From the NCBI RefSeq assembly GCF_000218685.1, contig NW_006763292.1, positions 1,695,685 through 1,759,684 on the forward strand: a DNA stretch of 64,000 bases. Reading direction: 5' to 3'. The translations under genes were made by a program, and so were the position numbers. The notes beneath the pieces are model-generated. The model had not been told where the DNA came from. It saw only the letters and a list, made by a program, of their open reading frames with translations, and did no database searches. Shown one piece after another: positions 22,771 through 37,100 of the stretch (its first letter is position 1; each line of letters opens with the position of its first letter). This stretch comes from Serpula lacrymans var. lacrymans S7.9. Lineage: Eukaryota > Basidiomycota > Agaricomycetes > Boletales > Serpulaceae.

Positions 22771-24009
22771 TCATTCGTCTGACTCGTCAATGGAAATCTC
22801 TACTTTTCCATCCACCCACCGCGCCGTTACTCTGGGAACAGAACCTATTCAGTCGACTGCCTCGAGGTTTCAGCAGCATGTCCGGCAAATTCGGGCATTC
22901 AAGTCCATCCGAGCGCCGACGGCTTCCATCCCAAGCACAACCCCAAGCAGGCTCTCACAACCTATCCGAAATCCACGCAAAAAAAAAGCGAACATGCACG
23001 CACCTCGTTAGATCCTTGACTATATAATCCGGATTTGCTCCAGAGGCTAGGATCACCTCTCGAGTGTGGGAGGTGCATACTGCGAGTGTACGTGCACCGG
23101 CTGCATGTCCTGCTAACAGGCCTGAGGGTGCATCTTCTACGACGAGACCTAGGAAGAACCATCAAGCCAGTGATTTACATGTTCCGTCCGCATGACTGCC
23201 CACATACATTTGGTCGGATCTACACCACATCGCTGTGCCCCAGCAAGATATGGGTCTGGGTGAGGTTTTCCGCGGGCAACATCGTTAGATGTGACATATC
23301 CTACTTCCGGCAGTGGAATGGCACAACGTGCGAGGGCAGCGGGGGTATATACATTCGTAGCTGCGAGTTGATTGATGTTAAAGAGGGCACACAAGGCTGG
23401 TGGTTATGTCACCGTATAGGGAAAAAAATATTAACCGGATGTGACAATTGTCCAGCCATACGTGGTTTCATGTCTGAGCTGAAAAGTATTGAATGAATTA
23501 GGGAATGACTTTGGCGGGTGGGAGTAAGGGAGCTTACCTGTGCAATGAGATTTTGTACGCCAGGGAGTACTATCGGCCCCCCATCGATCACCTCCCGTTC
23601 GAACCTTACGATTTCGGCCTTCGGGTCAAGTTAGTTGAAAAGCTCATGTCCATGGAAAAACCGAGTCTTACTAGCAGCCTATCTTCATCGTCGATCCGAC
23701 AAAACTCTTTGAGAGTGTCATAAAGCCGTCTGCCATGTGATGCGTGGGCAACTTGAGATGCATTGAGGGAATAATCTTTTGCAAAAGTATCCCAGGCTTT
23801 CATAACTCCGGGAGTTGAATCTATTAGCGTCCTGTAACGGTAAACGTCAACTCGTTGGTGCACAACACAGTTTTGACCTAAACGGTTGACTTGCTCACCC
23901 GTCCATGTCAAACAAGATCTAGAGGCATCGGCTGGAAAATCAGCGGTGCAAAATAAACGACGGGGAATGCGACCCTCACTGCATGAAATGTGAGTATTTT
24001 GCGGTCCAT
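22771..24009 (-). CDS. HAD-superfamily phosphatase, DL-glycerol-3-phosphatase type
   Basis: Eight exons (23980-24009, 23899-23918, 23672-23831, 23538-23618, 23436-23478, 23208-23360, 23004-23148, 22771-22831) join to 230 residues. HAD motif I is ILFDMDGTLIDSTPGV, with nucleophile and acid Asp14 and Asp16. It lies across a 20-nt exon. Motif II is WTIVTSATN, motif III lies around SNDVARGKPHPDPYLAG, and motif IV is LVVEDAPSGLLAGHAAG. The cap region ASHGRRLYDTLKEFC matches the Gpp1/Gpp2 and 2-deoxyglucose-6-phosphatase group. The expected reaction is hydrolysis of glycerol-3-phosphate to glycerol, important for osmotic and redox balance in the cytosol. The exact substrate is inferred, since close HAD relatives act on other sugar phosphates. 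The frame is intact throughout. Confidence 0.9.
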
Positions 24010-24714
24010 TTTGTGAATTTGACTGGGACTTGGAGTGTTGAAGATCCAACCGTTGCAGCCACTCGGTTGTGACAAAGACAAAGTGGGTAGATAAGATAAG
24101 ATAAGCGGCGACTCAAGGTGGTCGGACCGGGAGCATTCGGCAGGTCCAAATATAGCAAGGATGATTGAACAAAAGACAAACAATAGGACGAACAATAACA
24201 AGCAACGCTTTCATTCCTCTCGCCGAACACGCAAAAAGACAGCAGACAACGAGTGCAAGGTGATGTCTTCCCGTGCATTCCCAGGTGCAGCAAATTTGGC
24301 TTTTGCACAACCAGCCATGTGTCACTTCCCATTATTGTCGAGGCGGAACCGCACTTTGAACAACGGCACCCATTATGGTCAGCTTGTCCATTGTTTAGGT
24401 AACAAGTCCACCCTTATTCTGTCCCTGCGTTTCCACATCGGATCCAAAGTGAACCTCCACACAATGCACAAATATCGCGATGGAGTATAAAAGACGGTTC
24501 GTCTTCGTTACCACCCGCTCATTGCGTCCATTCACTCTTCAGTCTTCATCCCTACCAGACCTGGTGTCTTGTCTTCACTCTCTTCACTCCACACGATTAT
24601 CCATCGACTACCACTCACTAAGTCTCTCTCGTCTTTTATAGACTCACGACAACGTTCGCTCCACCGATCTAATCCAAACTCCCATAACGCACAAAGTTCT
24701 AAATACTCTCCAGA
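24010..24714 (+). promoter_or_regulatory. upstream region of the secreted-protein gene
   Basis: TATAAAA at about 24486-24492 lies roughly 230 bp before the ATG at 24715. The interval in between is rich in pyrimidines and CTCTTCACTC-type strings, as is common in leaders of strongly expressed fungal secreted proteins. The region also holds the promoter of the HAD phosphatase on the other strand. No separate gene is supported. Confidence 0.45.
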
Positions 24715-26032
24715 ATGAAGTTCTTCACTCTCGCCGCTTTCGCTTTCGCTCCCATGTTTGTAAATGCAATCCCTACGCGCCGTGCAAGCAGTTCTGGTTT
24801 TCTTCTCCAGAATGGTGTTGATGCCATCAACCAAAAGTATGTTTTCTTTTTCATCTTACTTGGTCGTTTCTCATCTTTGATCCTAGCAATCAATTCAAGT
24901 CGTTGACTACTTCTTCCTCCTGTACGGCGGGGGAAAACGCGTGTGTAAACAACGAATTTGCTCAGTGTGTTAGTGGCAAGTTTGTTCTTACTGCTTGCTC
25001 CTCCAGTTTGATGTAGGTCTACATCTCGACTTTGTTTACTCTTCAATGTTAACATCTCCTTCATACAGCTGTGCTGCACTTCCTCTCGTTAATAGTGCGG
25101 GTACAAGCATTGCGTGTACTACTCAGTCCGATGTCGACTCTCGTATCGCTGCTACAGGTGCCACCAGTGGCTCTTCTGGCACAACTGGTTCTACCACTAG
25201 TGTCAGTACCAGCACCGCTACGTCAGTTTCTGCTGCGAGTCCCACTAGTACCAGCGGGTCGAGTGGCAACGGACAAAGCTCCCTCACACTGCTCTCCTCC
25301 GTCATCGCCAAAGGCTTTGCTCAGAACGGTCAAGGCTTGAACACCTCAGAATCCGGCGAAGTCGCCTCCCTCACGTCTACCAACAACTTCATCAACTTTT
25401 GTGCCACGGTTCCCGACCAACCCCTCACCAACGGACAACAGATCAAGGGCGGATCATGCAACCCTGCCACCATGGGATCCATCCCTTCCACCGCTAACAT
25501 GCCCTCTGCTAAATTCGTCTCCCCTGTGAACATGGACACGATCCCCGCAAACACTAGTTTCACCGTTTCCCTCGCCATTAGTGGGATCTCGACCGGCTTC
25601 TTCACGAACGCTGACTCCAACTACTTCGCCGCTCCCCAGCAGCTTGACTCCAACGGCCAGATCAAGGGTCACTCCCACATTGTCATCGAAGCTCTCAGCT
25701 CGATCCAGCAGACGACACCCACCAACCCAACCAAGTTTGCATTCTTCTTGGGCTTAAACAGCAAGGCAGACAGCAAGGGTCAACTATACGCTAATGTTAC
25801 CGGTGGACTGCCAGAGGGTGCTTACAAGATGTCCACGATTAACACTGCAATGAACCACCAACCCGCGCTTGTGGCTGTTGCCCAGCACGGCTCTCTCGAT
25901 GACGCTGTTTACGTGAGTTGGTTTCCTGTTTCCGTGTACCCAATTCCATCTGACGATTATTTTTCTTAGTTCACTGTCGTTGCATCTGGTACCAAGACCA
26001 ACGGTACTACCAAGGCTGTCGCCTCCTCATAG
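24715..26032 (+). CDS. secreted Ser/Thr-rich fungal protein
   Basis: Exons 24715-24836, 24887-25012, 25069-25912 and 25970-26032 encode 384 residues. A signal peptide is evident (MKFFTLAAFAFAPMFVNA, likely cleaved before IPTRR). Next is a cysteine-bearing segment (SCTAGENACVNNEFAQCVSG) and a Ser/Thr/Gly linker around residues 125-160 that is a likely O-glycosylation region. A long conserved domain follows (GQGLNTSESGEVASLTSTNN, NFCATVPDQPLTNGQQIKGG, GHSHIVIEALSSIQ, AVAQHGSLDDAVYFTV). I recognise it as a conserved basidiomycete secreted-protein family without established activity. No GPI signal is evident. Extracellular location is inferred from the signal peptide. Confidence 0.85.
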
Positions 26033-26719
26033 GCAGCATTTTCTTGATTTACGATCGACTAGAGCATACATTCTCATACACGTGTAGATCACGCTCGCAT
26101 GACTCGCATTTACCATTCGATTTCATATTTTCATTTTCAGCGACGAAATTACTACTCTACTGGGTCTCATGCATATATGGTACTACTACAGTACTAGCAT
26201 CAATGTATTACAAAGGCATATTCTCATTACCGGATTAATGACAATTCTGTATTTCTGGTGTTTATTTCTTGGCTTGATTAATACTGCCTGCACAATCTCA
26301 CTCTCGCTAAACATCTAGTCAAATCGCGAGAAGTGAAAACTCGTGCATGGCGGCGTTTGTTGTGCAACACCTTCTGGACCAAACAAATAAATTTCCGGAT
26401 ATGGACGACGCGTTTATAACGTTTAGAGTCAGAAAAAATGATCGGTTGCAAGCTCGGTTGACATTTGATCTTATCTTCCTGGCAATCAAAGTATCGGTGA
26501 GCCTCGTATAGTCCTAGAGGTCCGCCATGCATCTAAGTGGCTAATACACAGATAGAAGGTCTTTTGGTTTCCTCTAGGAAAAGATAGCGTGTAGAAAAGT
26601 GTACTAGTAGTACATCTGTAAGTCGTCGGTTTTAAACCAGAGTTGATGTATATATTGATCCCTACACTGAGCCTAGGTCTCGTATCTAATCCTTTAAATT
26701 GAAACAAGTGCATACCTAT
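26033..26719. other. intergenic region, no supported gene
   Basis: AT-rich sequence between the secreted-protein gene and homoserine kinase. It contains only short frames without family features. It includes the promoter for homoserine kinase; no clear element was identified. Confidence 0.4.
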
Positions 26720-27962
26720 ATGTCTACCCCGAACGTTACCACTCCCTCCTTCATCGTCCGTGTCCCCGCGACCTCTGCCAATATCGGCCCAGGTTTTGAT
26801 GTCGTCGGCCTCTCCCTCTCCCTCCATCTCACCCTCCACGTCACACTCGACGCGGAGAAATCCTCATCACCCACATCCGGTCGTCCCCCGCCTCCAGTAC
26901 TCACTTACTCTGGCGAGGGGGCATCCGAGGTTCCACTCGACCCTTACAAGAACCTCACCACTCGCGTCGCCCTATACGTCCTCCGTTGCCACGATCACCC
27001 CTTCTTCCCCCCCTCCCTAACCCACATCCACGTCGACAACGAGATCCCATTCGGCCGCGGCCTAGGATCTTCCGGTGCCGCCGTCATCGCAGGCGTCCTT
27101 CTCGCAGACGCCCTCGGAAGCCTTCGTCTCTCCCACGAGCGCATGCTCGATTTCGCGCTCATGGTCGAGCGCCATCCCGACAACGTCACGGCTGCACTCG
27201 TTGGCGGCTTTGTGGGCTCTTATCTTCGCGAACTCGATCCTGTTGCGACGGAGGCAGCGCAGGTTCCGCTGAGTGAGGTTCTGCCTGAATATCCCCCCGA
27301 TGCAGGTGCAGACTGGGGTCTCTCCCCGCCTGTCCCGCCAAACGGAATCGGGCATTACGTGCGTTTCAACTGGTCGGATAGCATCAAGGCTGTCGCCATC
27401 ATCCCTCGGTTTGAGCTTAGCACGGCAAAAGCCCGGGAAGTGCTTCCAGAATCATACACAAGGAAAGATCTCGTGAGTAGCTCAAACTCGGGATGGATGT
27501 TTTCTTCTTCGCATACCCTCATATAACGCCTCTGACAATAAAATCGCGCACCTTGATAGGTCTTCAACATGCAGCGTCTTGCAGTACTGACGACAGCTTT
27601 GGGCCAATCACCTCCTGATCCCGAACTTATATATGAGGCAATGAAAGATCGTGTTCACCAGCCATACCGGAAACTTCTTGTACGTTCCCCATTCTCGCTA
27701 CAGTTTACTCATATATCAAACCAACTTCTCGTCTCTGCAGATACCTGGTCTTCCTGCTGTCACCTCTCTCCTCACCCCGTCCTCACATCCGGGCCTCCTC
27801 GGCATATGCCTTTCTGGCGCAGGTCCTACTATCCTTGCTCTCGCTACACACAACTTCGAAAAAATTGCTGAAGCCGCACGTGATATTTTCAGGACAGAGG
27901 GCATCGAAGTGGACTGGAAGGTGTTAGAGATTGCTGAGGGAAGTAAAGTTGTGTATTCTTAG
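26720..27962 (+). CDS. THR1: homoserine kinase
   Basis: Exons 26720-27472, 27560-27679 and 27741-27962 encode 364 residues, normal for fungal homoserine kinase. The start is the ATG of MSTPNVTTPSF. GHMP-kinase motifs are present: N-terminal VRVPATSANIGPGFDVVG, the ATP-binding glycine loop PFGRGLGSSGAAVIAG near residues 113-128, VERHPDNVTAALVGG, and C-terminal GICLSGAGPTILAL. The enzyme phosphorylates L-homoserine with ATP in the threonine/isoleucine branch of the aspartate pathway in the cytosol. The long first exon is GC-rich and codon-biased, so several long false frames overlap it. No defects are visible. It is convergent with the dynein gene, whose stop lies 210 bp away. Confidence 0.95.
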
Positions 27963-28171
27963 AGCACAAGACCGCGGATTCGTGTGTCTGGGGATTGAGC
28001 ATGAAAAAGGTCATAAAATAAAGCGATGATGTATTGTGTGTGAACTAAAAATCTTGTACTCGTGAAAGGTCGTAATCTGTCCGATTATATCATGAATGCA
28101 TGCAAAAGTAGGTATAATGGTATGGGTATGTGAAAGAGCGAACATCAAATCACCTCGAACTATTCTATCTT

Positions 28172-31100
28172 TCAGCCCCCTGCGCTAAGACATACGGCTC
28201 TCATTGCCACTAGCGCCCCCGCGTTCTCATCAAATGGTAAGTCAACTGTAAACAGCACGTCGCTTCGGTCGCTATTCAGGTATACCGGTAGGGTCACCAT
28301 ATTCCTGCGCTCTTCTTCTTTAGATGACTCATCTTCTTGTATCCATCGTATTTGCGAGGGATTTAGTCTAACGGACTCGCCATCGTTCAGGACGAGATTA
28401 TCTGTGGCCCAAGCAGCACCTTCCAATACAAGACCTATAGATAGAAAAGATGGTCAGCATGAATAAAGGAGATCAATGGTTATCAGTATATACCATCAAC
28501 GATGAATGCGCCAGGATCATTCACTCGTCCAATGTCCAGTCTTAAGTTCAGCGTCTCCAGGCTCCACCGCTTACGATGTGCGACTGCTTGGCGTGTGGCA
28601 GTCACATACGCCTCGGGGAAGAACAAACCACCAAGCCACACCTCCACGTGTGAAAGACTATTATCCATGCTGGTAATCCCGTCTAATTGTGCGAGACGCC
28701 TTGCGAGATCGGGAATCCACTCGGAAACAGACATTTGTTTAGGGACTTTGTATCGCCGCCAATGTGAAGGTATGGTACCTGAAAAAGGATTCAGCAACGT
28801 TGGAAAGGTAAGCAAGGGTGAAATTACCTTTGGTTAGAGAACTCATAAGCGTTCGAAGATGATTAGTTTGCTTCAACACGCCTTCGCATACTTTGATCAC
28901 GTCAGCCAGATCCTTCCTGACTTGATCCAGAAGCTTGCGCCCGATGCTGCCCTCGCGGAAAAAGAGACGATACAGTGGGTCTGGGTTGTCGTTCGATTGT
29001 TTTGGTAGAGTGTTGAACGTCTGTAGCATCGCTCAATGGAGGTATGGCAAGAAAACACTGTTTAACTTACGGCAGGAAGCTGCGAGGACCACTCGCGGCA
29101 GCGGTCGTGAAGTGCTCTCATCCAAGCTGGCTGCTGCGAAGCTTGTCCTTTCGAGGGACCAGCAGCAGCCGTCACTTCGTCGTCGTCATCTGCTAACATT
29201 CGCATCTTACGCAATTTGCCCAATAACTCGTTACCTATGAATAATCCTTAGTACAATGACGTTGGTAGAAATTTATGTGGGTCTTACCTTGAGCAACAGC
29301 AATGACGCGCTCCGCAGTAGGAGGAAGGCTGAGCCATGAAGGAGGCTCACGATCAGGCAATCTCTGAACCCAAGTCATGAAGTGCTCCAATTTAGTGCCA
29401 TCTGGTGCTTCGAGAAGTTGAGAACCATTAACGTTAGGCACAAGATTGAAGTCCACATTGTACGCCGTAGGAGTAAACAGGCCGTCAACGAAGGTATCCA
29501 AAATGCGCTGGTCGAAGTCGCTATCAACCCTGCCACCGTAGACAGACTGTTTGATCAATGTTCTGAGTGCGTCCCACGGAATAATGGCTGGGTCAACGTT
29601 TGCTCGTCCTTTGGCGATTGCGTTCAACCAAGTGTCTATGGTGCCAAAAGCGGAAGCCATATCAGAATCATTGAAATCGTATGGCTTGCTCCATCCTAAT
29701 GGGACATAGCGGAGACGTTCCTGTACCACAGCGTGGAACCATGCAAGCAGGAAGTATAAACGAACTTTCTCGGCAGGTCCTTGGGCAAGACGATTTGAAG
29801 AAATACTACGAAGTGAGTCTAGAAGATTGGCCTTGATACCAGGAGGGGGTTCGTTCATAATGATACGCGACTGCCGCAAAATATTAACAGGAATCGAAGG
29901 ATTGGCTTCCATAGTCAAAAAGAGGCGGAAATTACGATGAGGGTTGAGGGTCTGCAATTTCTTCTCCAATTGACCTAGCCATGTTGGTGCTAAGTGTACG
30001 TTCTTAAGTAGCACCCAGCTTCCTTGCCGAGAGGCTGCAGCGATGGCCTGATCGGCTAATGTAAAGCCTTCCTGAGAGCCCATGGCGACAGAGGAGGAAC
30101 GAGCTCCAGTGTTTTGAATAAGGAGTTCAACACGGTAGCTGGCATCATAACCTGGAACAGATATCAGAGCCAGAGGGGTAGCAGGGGGTACCTCGTCGGC
30201 AACCATAGCTCCGAGATCGAATCCAGATTGGGCAGATAGGTCAGATTCAAATACTGTCCTGACAAACGAGGCAGTTGATTGTAGAAGACGATCAGGACGC
30301 AAACACTTTATAATCAACATAGCGCGGATGGCTTCGACGGCAGCTGTTATTCATGTGAGTACCTTGTTAAATATATACTAAATGAATGGATACTCACGTG
30401 TGCTAGGCTCGCAAGGCATAGGCACGTTTGACTCCGGATTACTCGACTCCAAGAATGGCACCCAGTCATTTTCGCGTTCTGTAATATGGGTTAGAACAGG
30501 CCTGAAGAGTGCTTGCTTGGCGTAATTTTCAAGGCGAAGGTTTTGATCAGCTGTCAATATTGGGGAAGTTGTTGCTTCTGCAGCACCCGGAGCTGTAACA
30601 ATACCCTGTCCGCTTTCAAGAAGGAATTCAAGTTCATCGCCGATTTCCTCTATGCTACGCAATTTGACCTGTGCCAACAACACAGCGAGCATGAGGTGAT
30701 CACGGTAAAACAACGCTCTTGATGTCCGCTTGTAGACAATCAGGAAAAGGTCACTAAGCAAAATTTCGCGACGACGATGGTGATCAGATACATTCTTGAG
30801 GTTGGGATTGTGATGAAGGACATAATCAAAGATATCCAGGAAGAAGCGCAAGGAAAATTGATAGAAATGATTGACCAGGTTGAGCTGTTCCAAAATGAAG
30901 AAGATAGAGCTGCAGGCTTGCGCCAGCGGTAGGTATTCAGACGTGACCTGTTCCACTTCCTTCATGATAACATCGGTTTCCTCTACTTTATGAGTGATCT
31001 CGGCAGCTTCTCTCTTGAGTGTTTCTAGTGTTCCAATAACCTTGTCATCGTCAAGAATATTGCCTGTTGATTCATTTAAAGCTTGCAACAAGAGTTTCTC

Positions 31101-34100
31101 CAGTGTACGAAGACGCAAACGGAATTCGCCCTGAACTTTCATGAGATCTGTGCGCTTCCGTTCGGTGTCGGGCCGCTCCACTTTCAGCACTTGATCCAGT
31201 GATTGACTTTGTAAACTGCTTCTAGTCATTGTGAAGTTAACAAACGTTACTCGACTGCAAATGTCGGGAGAGAATTCGACAGATGGGTCTCGCGTGGATA
31301 AGAACATGGTGAATGATGGCGAAAAGTCGATATCTTGACTACCAAGACGAATCAAGACACGTCCACCAGTCCTCCGGATCTCTTTATTTAAGACAGCATT
31401 CAGGATAGGATCAAGATGTTCAACATCTTGAATAAGCAGTGGGTTACCAAACCGCAGCGCGCTCTCTAGGACTTTGAGGAAGGCTTCGTCCAGGAAGCTT
31501 GTGACTGTTATCTTGCGTTCTTTGTACTCGTTCAGTAAGAATGTCGTGGCTTGGCCAGTAGGATCAATAATCAATGGATAACGATTGAACCGTTTGAGCA
31601 TTATAGCATTTTCGGTAGTGAGGTTGTCGGAGGGAAGCGACTTGGACTGCCAGCTTAATCGGTCGTCCGCCGATGAGAGATATTCGACAAGAGATAGCTC
31701 TGGCTTGAATGTGATATTGGCCTCTGAAAGATGGTTGGACCACTCTTGCCACATGACCTCTCGATAATGCTGATCGAAGAAACCGCCATACGCCAGGAAT
31801 GCGGCAGAAAGCAAAACATCGCCAACGATGGTACTCATTTCGGCATCGAAAGTACGACTTCCAGATTCCCATCGACCTTTTTCGGATGACAGACTCTCCA
31901 ACAGCTTCATACTTCTGTCCACTTTACTCTGCACACGTTCCATCTCGGATTTGATAGCCTGGGTCTCACTGATCAATAGCGCATACTCCTCTTTATATTT
32001 CCCAATCTTGGCCTCTAACTCTGAAATCATGGTAATTATCTGCGCAGCCTGCTTCTTGGTAGTTTCGGCTTGCGTCTCGAGAGATTGGACTTCATTGCGA
32101 AGCGGCTCAACCTTATCCAGGATCTCGGAAAAGCGTACTTGTGCAAGTACCCATTTAACGAGTGGGCCACAAGCTTTACTGGCACGTTGAACGGTTTCGA
32201 AATTGTAAGACGGTCTGCTAACGAAATCCCTCTTCATCAAATCGCGTAGAGGTTTGGTCATTTGGTTGTTTGTATCGAAGTTGACGATCCTCTGAATGAA
32301 ATCATCTCGACGGATGATACCTTGGACAGTGCGCCAGCTGTCAATCTTGTGGCCCAAGATAGTGCAAACAGATTCCATTGCAAGTTTTACGGCTTCAGGA
32401 GGATTGGCCATGGTACGAACTTCTTGCAGATGTTGTCTCTTAATGCTACTGACGGCTGCTTGGGCGTCAAGAACGGCCGGTTCGGCATCTGCGAGGTCAG
32501 CCATGACAACTGCTCGTCGCTGAGCGATATGATTGTCCTGTTCAACGAGTGCGGCCTGGATCTCGATGGAGGCAGCTTTTTTCTGCTCGGCTTCTTGCTG
32601 GTCGGCAACCATACGCTTCAACTTCTCGTTTGCTTCAGCATCTTTCGCCTCGAGCTGTGAACGTTTTATTGCTAGACTCTTTCTTAACTCCTCCACTTGT
32701 GTCACTGTATCTTTAAGTTTATCGAGACCGACGTGCAAGTGGCGTTGCTGCTCTTCCAACTCGTCACGTTTTTCGTTGTAGAGCCTCACATAATGATTGA
32801 TGCTGAATCAATGATAAGTAAGTAATTCCTATAGCAAAGCACCAAACACTCACAAGTCCAAGTAGTGACGAGGAGTCACGTAATTATAGCGACCTTGCCG
32901 ACGGCTCAGACGCTGGTTAATTTGATGCAATGATGAGTGCACGTAGACAAGCCCATTGACTACAGCTGTACGATGCACGGGAGGCATTGACAGTTCCCTA
33001 TAAGCGATAGGGAAGTGAGCAGGAGGAGAATATGACGGTAGATCGAGATCAAGAGTGTGAGTGAACTCCATTCCGACTTGATAGAAAGCTTGGTCAGACC
33101 AGTCACCAAACCAGTCAAGGACACAACGATTGAACAACGCTGGAGATGTGGCCGCTCGGGACGCCAAACCATTCTCGGGAGGGTTCATGGTGAAGACAAC
33201 GTGAAGATTCTTCGCAACTTGTTGTGTAAACCATCGGTACAGCTCCTCGTGCGAGTCCAACATAAGACCGTCTCTCTGAGATCCTTCCTTGCAAGCAGTC
33301 ATTAATGCCGCGTGTTCATCTCCCTCAAACAAACCCGGAACCTCAGCATTGGCCAACAGGGTGTTCATACGCTCTAAGAAACCGGAATCGAGCACATTTG
33401 ACTCATCCATGATGAAGCATATCTTCTCTCCCTTGCAACCAGAACGACGAAGCACCGTGCGCAAATCGTCATCGAAGTCATCACCGGTGTACTTGTTTGA
33501 AACCTTAATCTGGAAGATGCTCAGCCCGTTCAGCCAAGCTACGAACCGTGAAAGAGTGGTCTGAAGGACGATTAGCGAATAGAGTGAGGTGTCATCGTCT
33601 AAACCTTACCTTGCCGCTACCACTAACACCGATGAGAAGCAAGTGACCTTGTACTTGACGGAACACACGATCAATTCGTAAGACATGGTCCAACACATCG
33701 TTGAACAAGACGAGAGGGACATCAAGCTCTTCTTCGTAGAAGATTTTGAGTCGTGCTTTGGTGTACTCACGCAATTCCTCTCTCTGCACAGGAATATAGT
33801 TCTTGGAAGTCCAGTTAGAGAAGAGGATAGGACGTGTTAACGCTTCGTCTCGATTAATGGTGGGGAAGTGTTCTAAAGCAGCATTGTCGATATGCTCATC
33901 AGTCCAATGCTTTTCTTCTTCCGTCACAAGACGGTCTTGGAAAAGGCGTAACGCTTCATGCGCCCAGACACGCACAAGACCTTCCACGGACAACATTTCT
34001 AGAGGTCGGATGGCTTCATATATACCGCGTACCCAACGAGTAAGTTCACGAGGACTATAGACATAGTGAGCCTGTATGTCTGTGGTGAAACGCTTTTGAG

Positions 34101-37100
34101 AAGCGAGATAAAAGGCAACCATGGCATCGGTGAGCGGCTCTGAATATGCTCGCAAAGTTGGGACGACCTTCAGGAGTGCGCGATTGTATGTTCCGTAAAT
34201 CTGTTTGAGGGAAATCTCTCCAGGGTAGTCCACCATTACTAGTGGTGCATGACGAAGGAAACGATGGCTAAGAGGTACACGACCTGGATCTGTTGGAGGG
34301 TTGCAGGCACCAACAAATTGAATGCGCTCCAATTTAACCCAGGCCATGTCGCTTGCACGCCAATACCCACCACACTCCACCAGTTGACGTAAGAATGATA
34401 TGACTCTTTGTGTTCCATACTTGTCCTGAGCAGGCAGATTGATCTCATCACAAAAGACAACGAGCCAGCGACCAATTTGCACAGGTGCAAGAATGACGCC
34501 GTTAGGTGTTTTCCTATACTCGCAGTATTGCTCAAATGTCTTCAAGATTAGCTCTGGTGTAGTAGCACTGGAGAAATTGAGACCGACGACCTCCATATCC
34601 GGAAGTTTTCGCAGGGCGCTGAAAAGAGTCATAGTTTTTCCAGAGCCAGGGGGGCCGCAAAGCATCAACGGTTTGTGTTCCGACAACCAGGAATATAGAA
34701 CCTCTTCGTGGCGCACAGTATCCATCGTTGGAACGACAACATCTGCGGCCGTGACAACGTGAGCTTCGATCTCTATGACGGGGACCTTAGACTGCCAAGC
34801 TGTCCATTCGCCTGTCCCAATCTGGACATCATAGTCAATGAGAGAACTGCCTACAGCTAATGGCGGAAGGTCGATGCCAGTTTGTTTGCGCAGGAAATCG
34901 CCCATTTCTGCGCGTAGATCTAGTTTTGCATCTCCGGAGAATGCCCAGATGATGCTGACCAGCAATCGCTTCGTTACATATTGTTCAACTCGTTCGGGGG
35001 GTAGGGGGAAATCAGAATGTTGATAGTTATACTCGATGATGTTACGAACGGTCTTGTTTAGAAGGGAAAAGAGTGTATTCAAGGCACGTGTTGCGGTAAA
35101 GTCCATGATATGGTCGATGGATTCGGCGAAAGATAAAGCAGAGCTGACGAGATCTCCATCGGCGAAGTAGCGTTCGAGGATAGAAGCCACTTGCGTTTGT
35201 GTAATGAGGTTAGCTGACCCTGCTGTGTCGGTGGATAGTACATCAACCCGACGGCCCGGCATGTCTAGTGCGTCTTCATCATCAGCATCCAATGCCACTG
35301 AGGCAAGTGTGGCGAGATAGTGTCGATACACCATTGAAGGCTCCACGACATCTTCGCTAAACCAAATCATACCACATCGACTGACAGTGGCAAGAGTGGC
35401 ATATCTAAGGTGCTCTACCTCGAACATAATCCGAACATTTGGTGGCAGGTTTAGACGTTCTCCGTTAGGAAGGGTCAGTAATTTATTATCGTCCAGGACA
35501 CTTAAAGCTCGTTAGAAACAGAGTCAACAGAGTACACAAAACGCCTCACCTATTCAGATTCTCTACCCATTCGGGGTCTACATCACCATCAAAGATGATC
35601 CAATGTCTCTTCCCACTTTCTCCACGGACATCGTCGACAATCTTACGCAAGATATGGGTAAACAAACCATCATTCCACTCACGGGTGGTTGGATCCAAGG
35701 TACCATACAAGGCATCCTTGTGCATTGCTTTAGGGTCAATTACATAGGCGACACCTTCGACACCATCGAGCCGTTCGAGAGCAGCAAGAAGCACTTGCCA
35801 TGCGTTTGTCTTTCCACTTCCAGAAGAGCCAACCATCATGAGACCATGTTGGATCTTCTGAATCTGGTACAGCTGAAGGATTTTGGCAATCCATCGTTCG
35901 CCATCCATAAGACGACGCTCTGCACAAACTTTGAGAATCTGTTCGCGAAGAGCATCCAAATCCACAGGAACATAGTCGGTGCCTGGAAATACGTCTGCGA
36001 GAAGGCTATATGCGATAGTCAATTTTACTTCTTATGCTCTTGTGAGACTCTACGCACGTAGTAAGAAGAGGAACATCGTCTGCCACCAATTTAGGTACGA
36101 TAGTTTCGGTGACACTTTGAATCAAGATGATTTGCTCGGATACTGCATCAGAAAGTCCCGACACCTCTTCGCCGTCTTCCTCCGATTTCTTTACGCTCAG
36201 TAGTCGTTCACGCTTGAGAATACCAGCACTAGCCAACACAGCTTTCAGAGCACGAAGTCCGAAATCGTAGTGAGGCTGTGGTGACAATTGCTCGTCACAT
36301 AGATTGAAGAAGGGAACAATCTTAGATGCAAGAGACTCGGCGGTACGGAAACCTTGGGAGAACAACATGACTTGCGCAATCAGCTCCCGATCAGGTCTGG
36401 TCATAGCCATACTTCGAGCCAATTATCAGCAGAAGCCTCAAGCATATTGAATTCTAACTTACGGCCTGAAGAGTTTGGTCAAGTTAGGTGGGAGTTGCGA
36501 CCGACCAGCATAGTTCGGGTTAGTGGTGATGAATATACCTTAAATTTCGCGTTATTCGGGGGTAATATACAATAAGTAAGTTAAACTTACCAATATTCCT
36601 GTTTATCTTCAGATTCTTACCGACTAGTTCGATCTCGGTATTAGGGTTCTTAACTAGTGCAGCAAGACCTTGCTGAATACTCTGAACTTGTTGTGAAACG
36701 GCACTAAGGATACGTTCCTCGAGTCGATTGAACTCGTCAAAGCATCCCCAAGCACCAACCTGACAGAGCCCGACAAAGATACGACCCATAGCTTGGAAAT
36801 CGAACGTTTCGTCACAGCAGAAAACCAACACGAATCGTCCCAACTGGACTCCCAGAGCTTTAACGGACTCCGTTTTGCCTATATATTCGTTCAGATGAAA
36901 TAGCTCTCTAGGAAAATTCATTGACTACTTGCCTGTCCCAGCAGGTCCGAAAGGCGACCCTCCAAGTTGATTATCCAATGCTTGGGTCAAAGTAAGGTAG
37001 ACACGATCGGTTAGAGGAGTCTGCACCAAACGATCGGGAACACCAAGATATTCCCATCCGTAAGGGAAAGAAGCGTCTGCAACTCGAATTGCCAATCGAT

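Noticed and set aside
26716..27355. Several long frames overlapping homoserine kinase on both strands
   Set aside because: Caused by the GC-rich, codon-biased first exon. The Pro/Arg-rich translations match nothing, while the THR1 frame has all GHMP motifs.
31828..32660. Long plus-strand open frames opposite the dynein gene
   Set aside because: They are antisense shadows of the long stalk-encoding exon, with no family features and no start or splice support.
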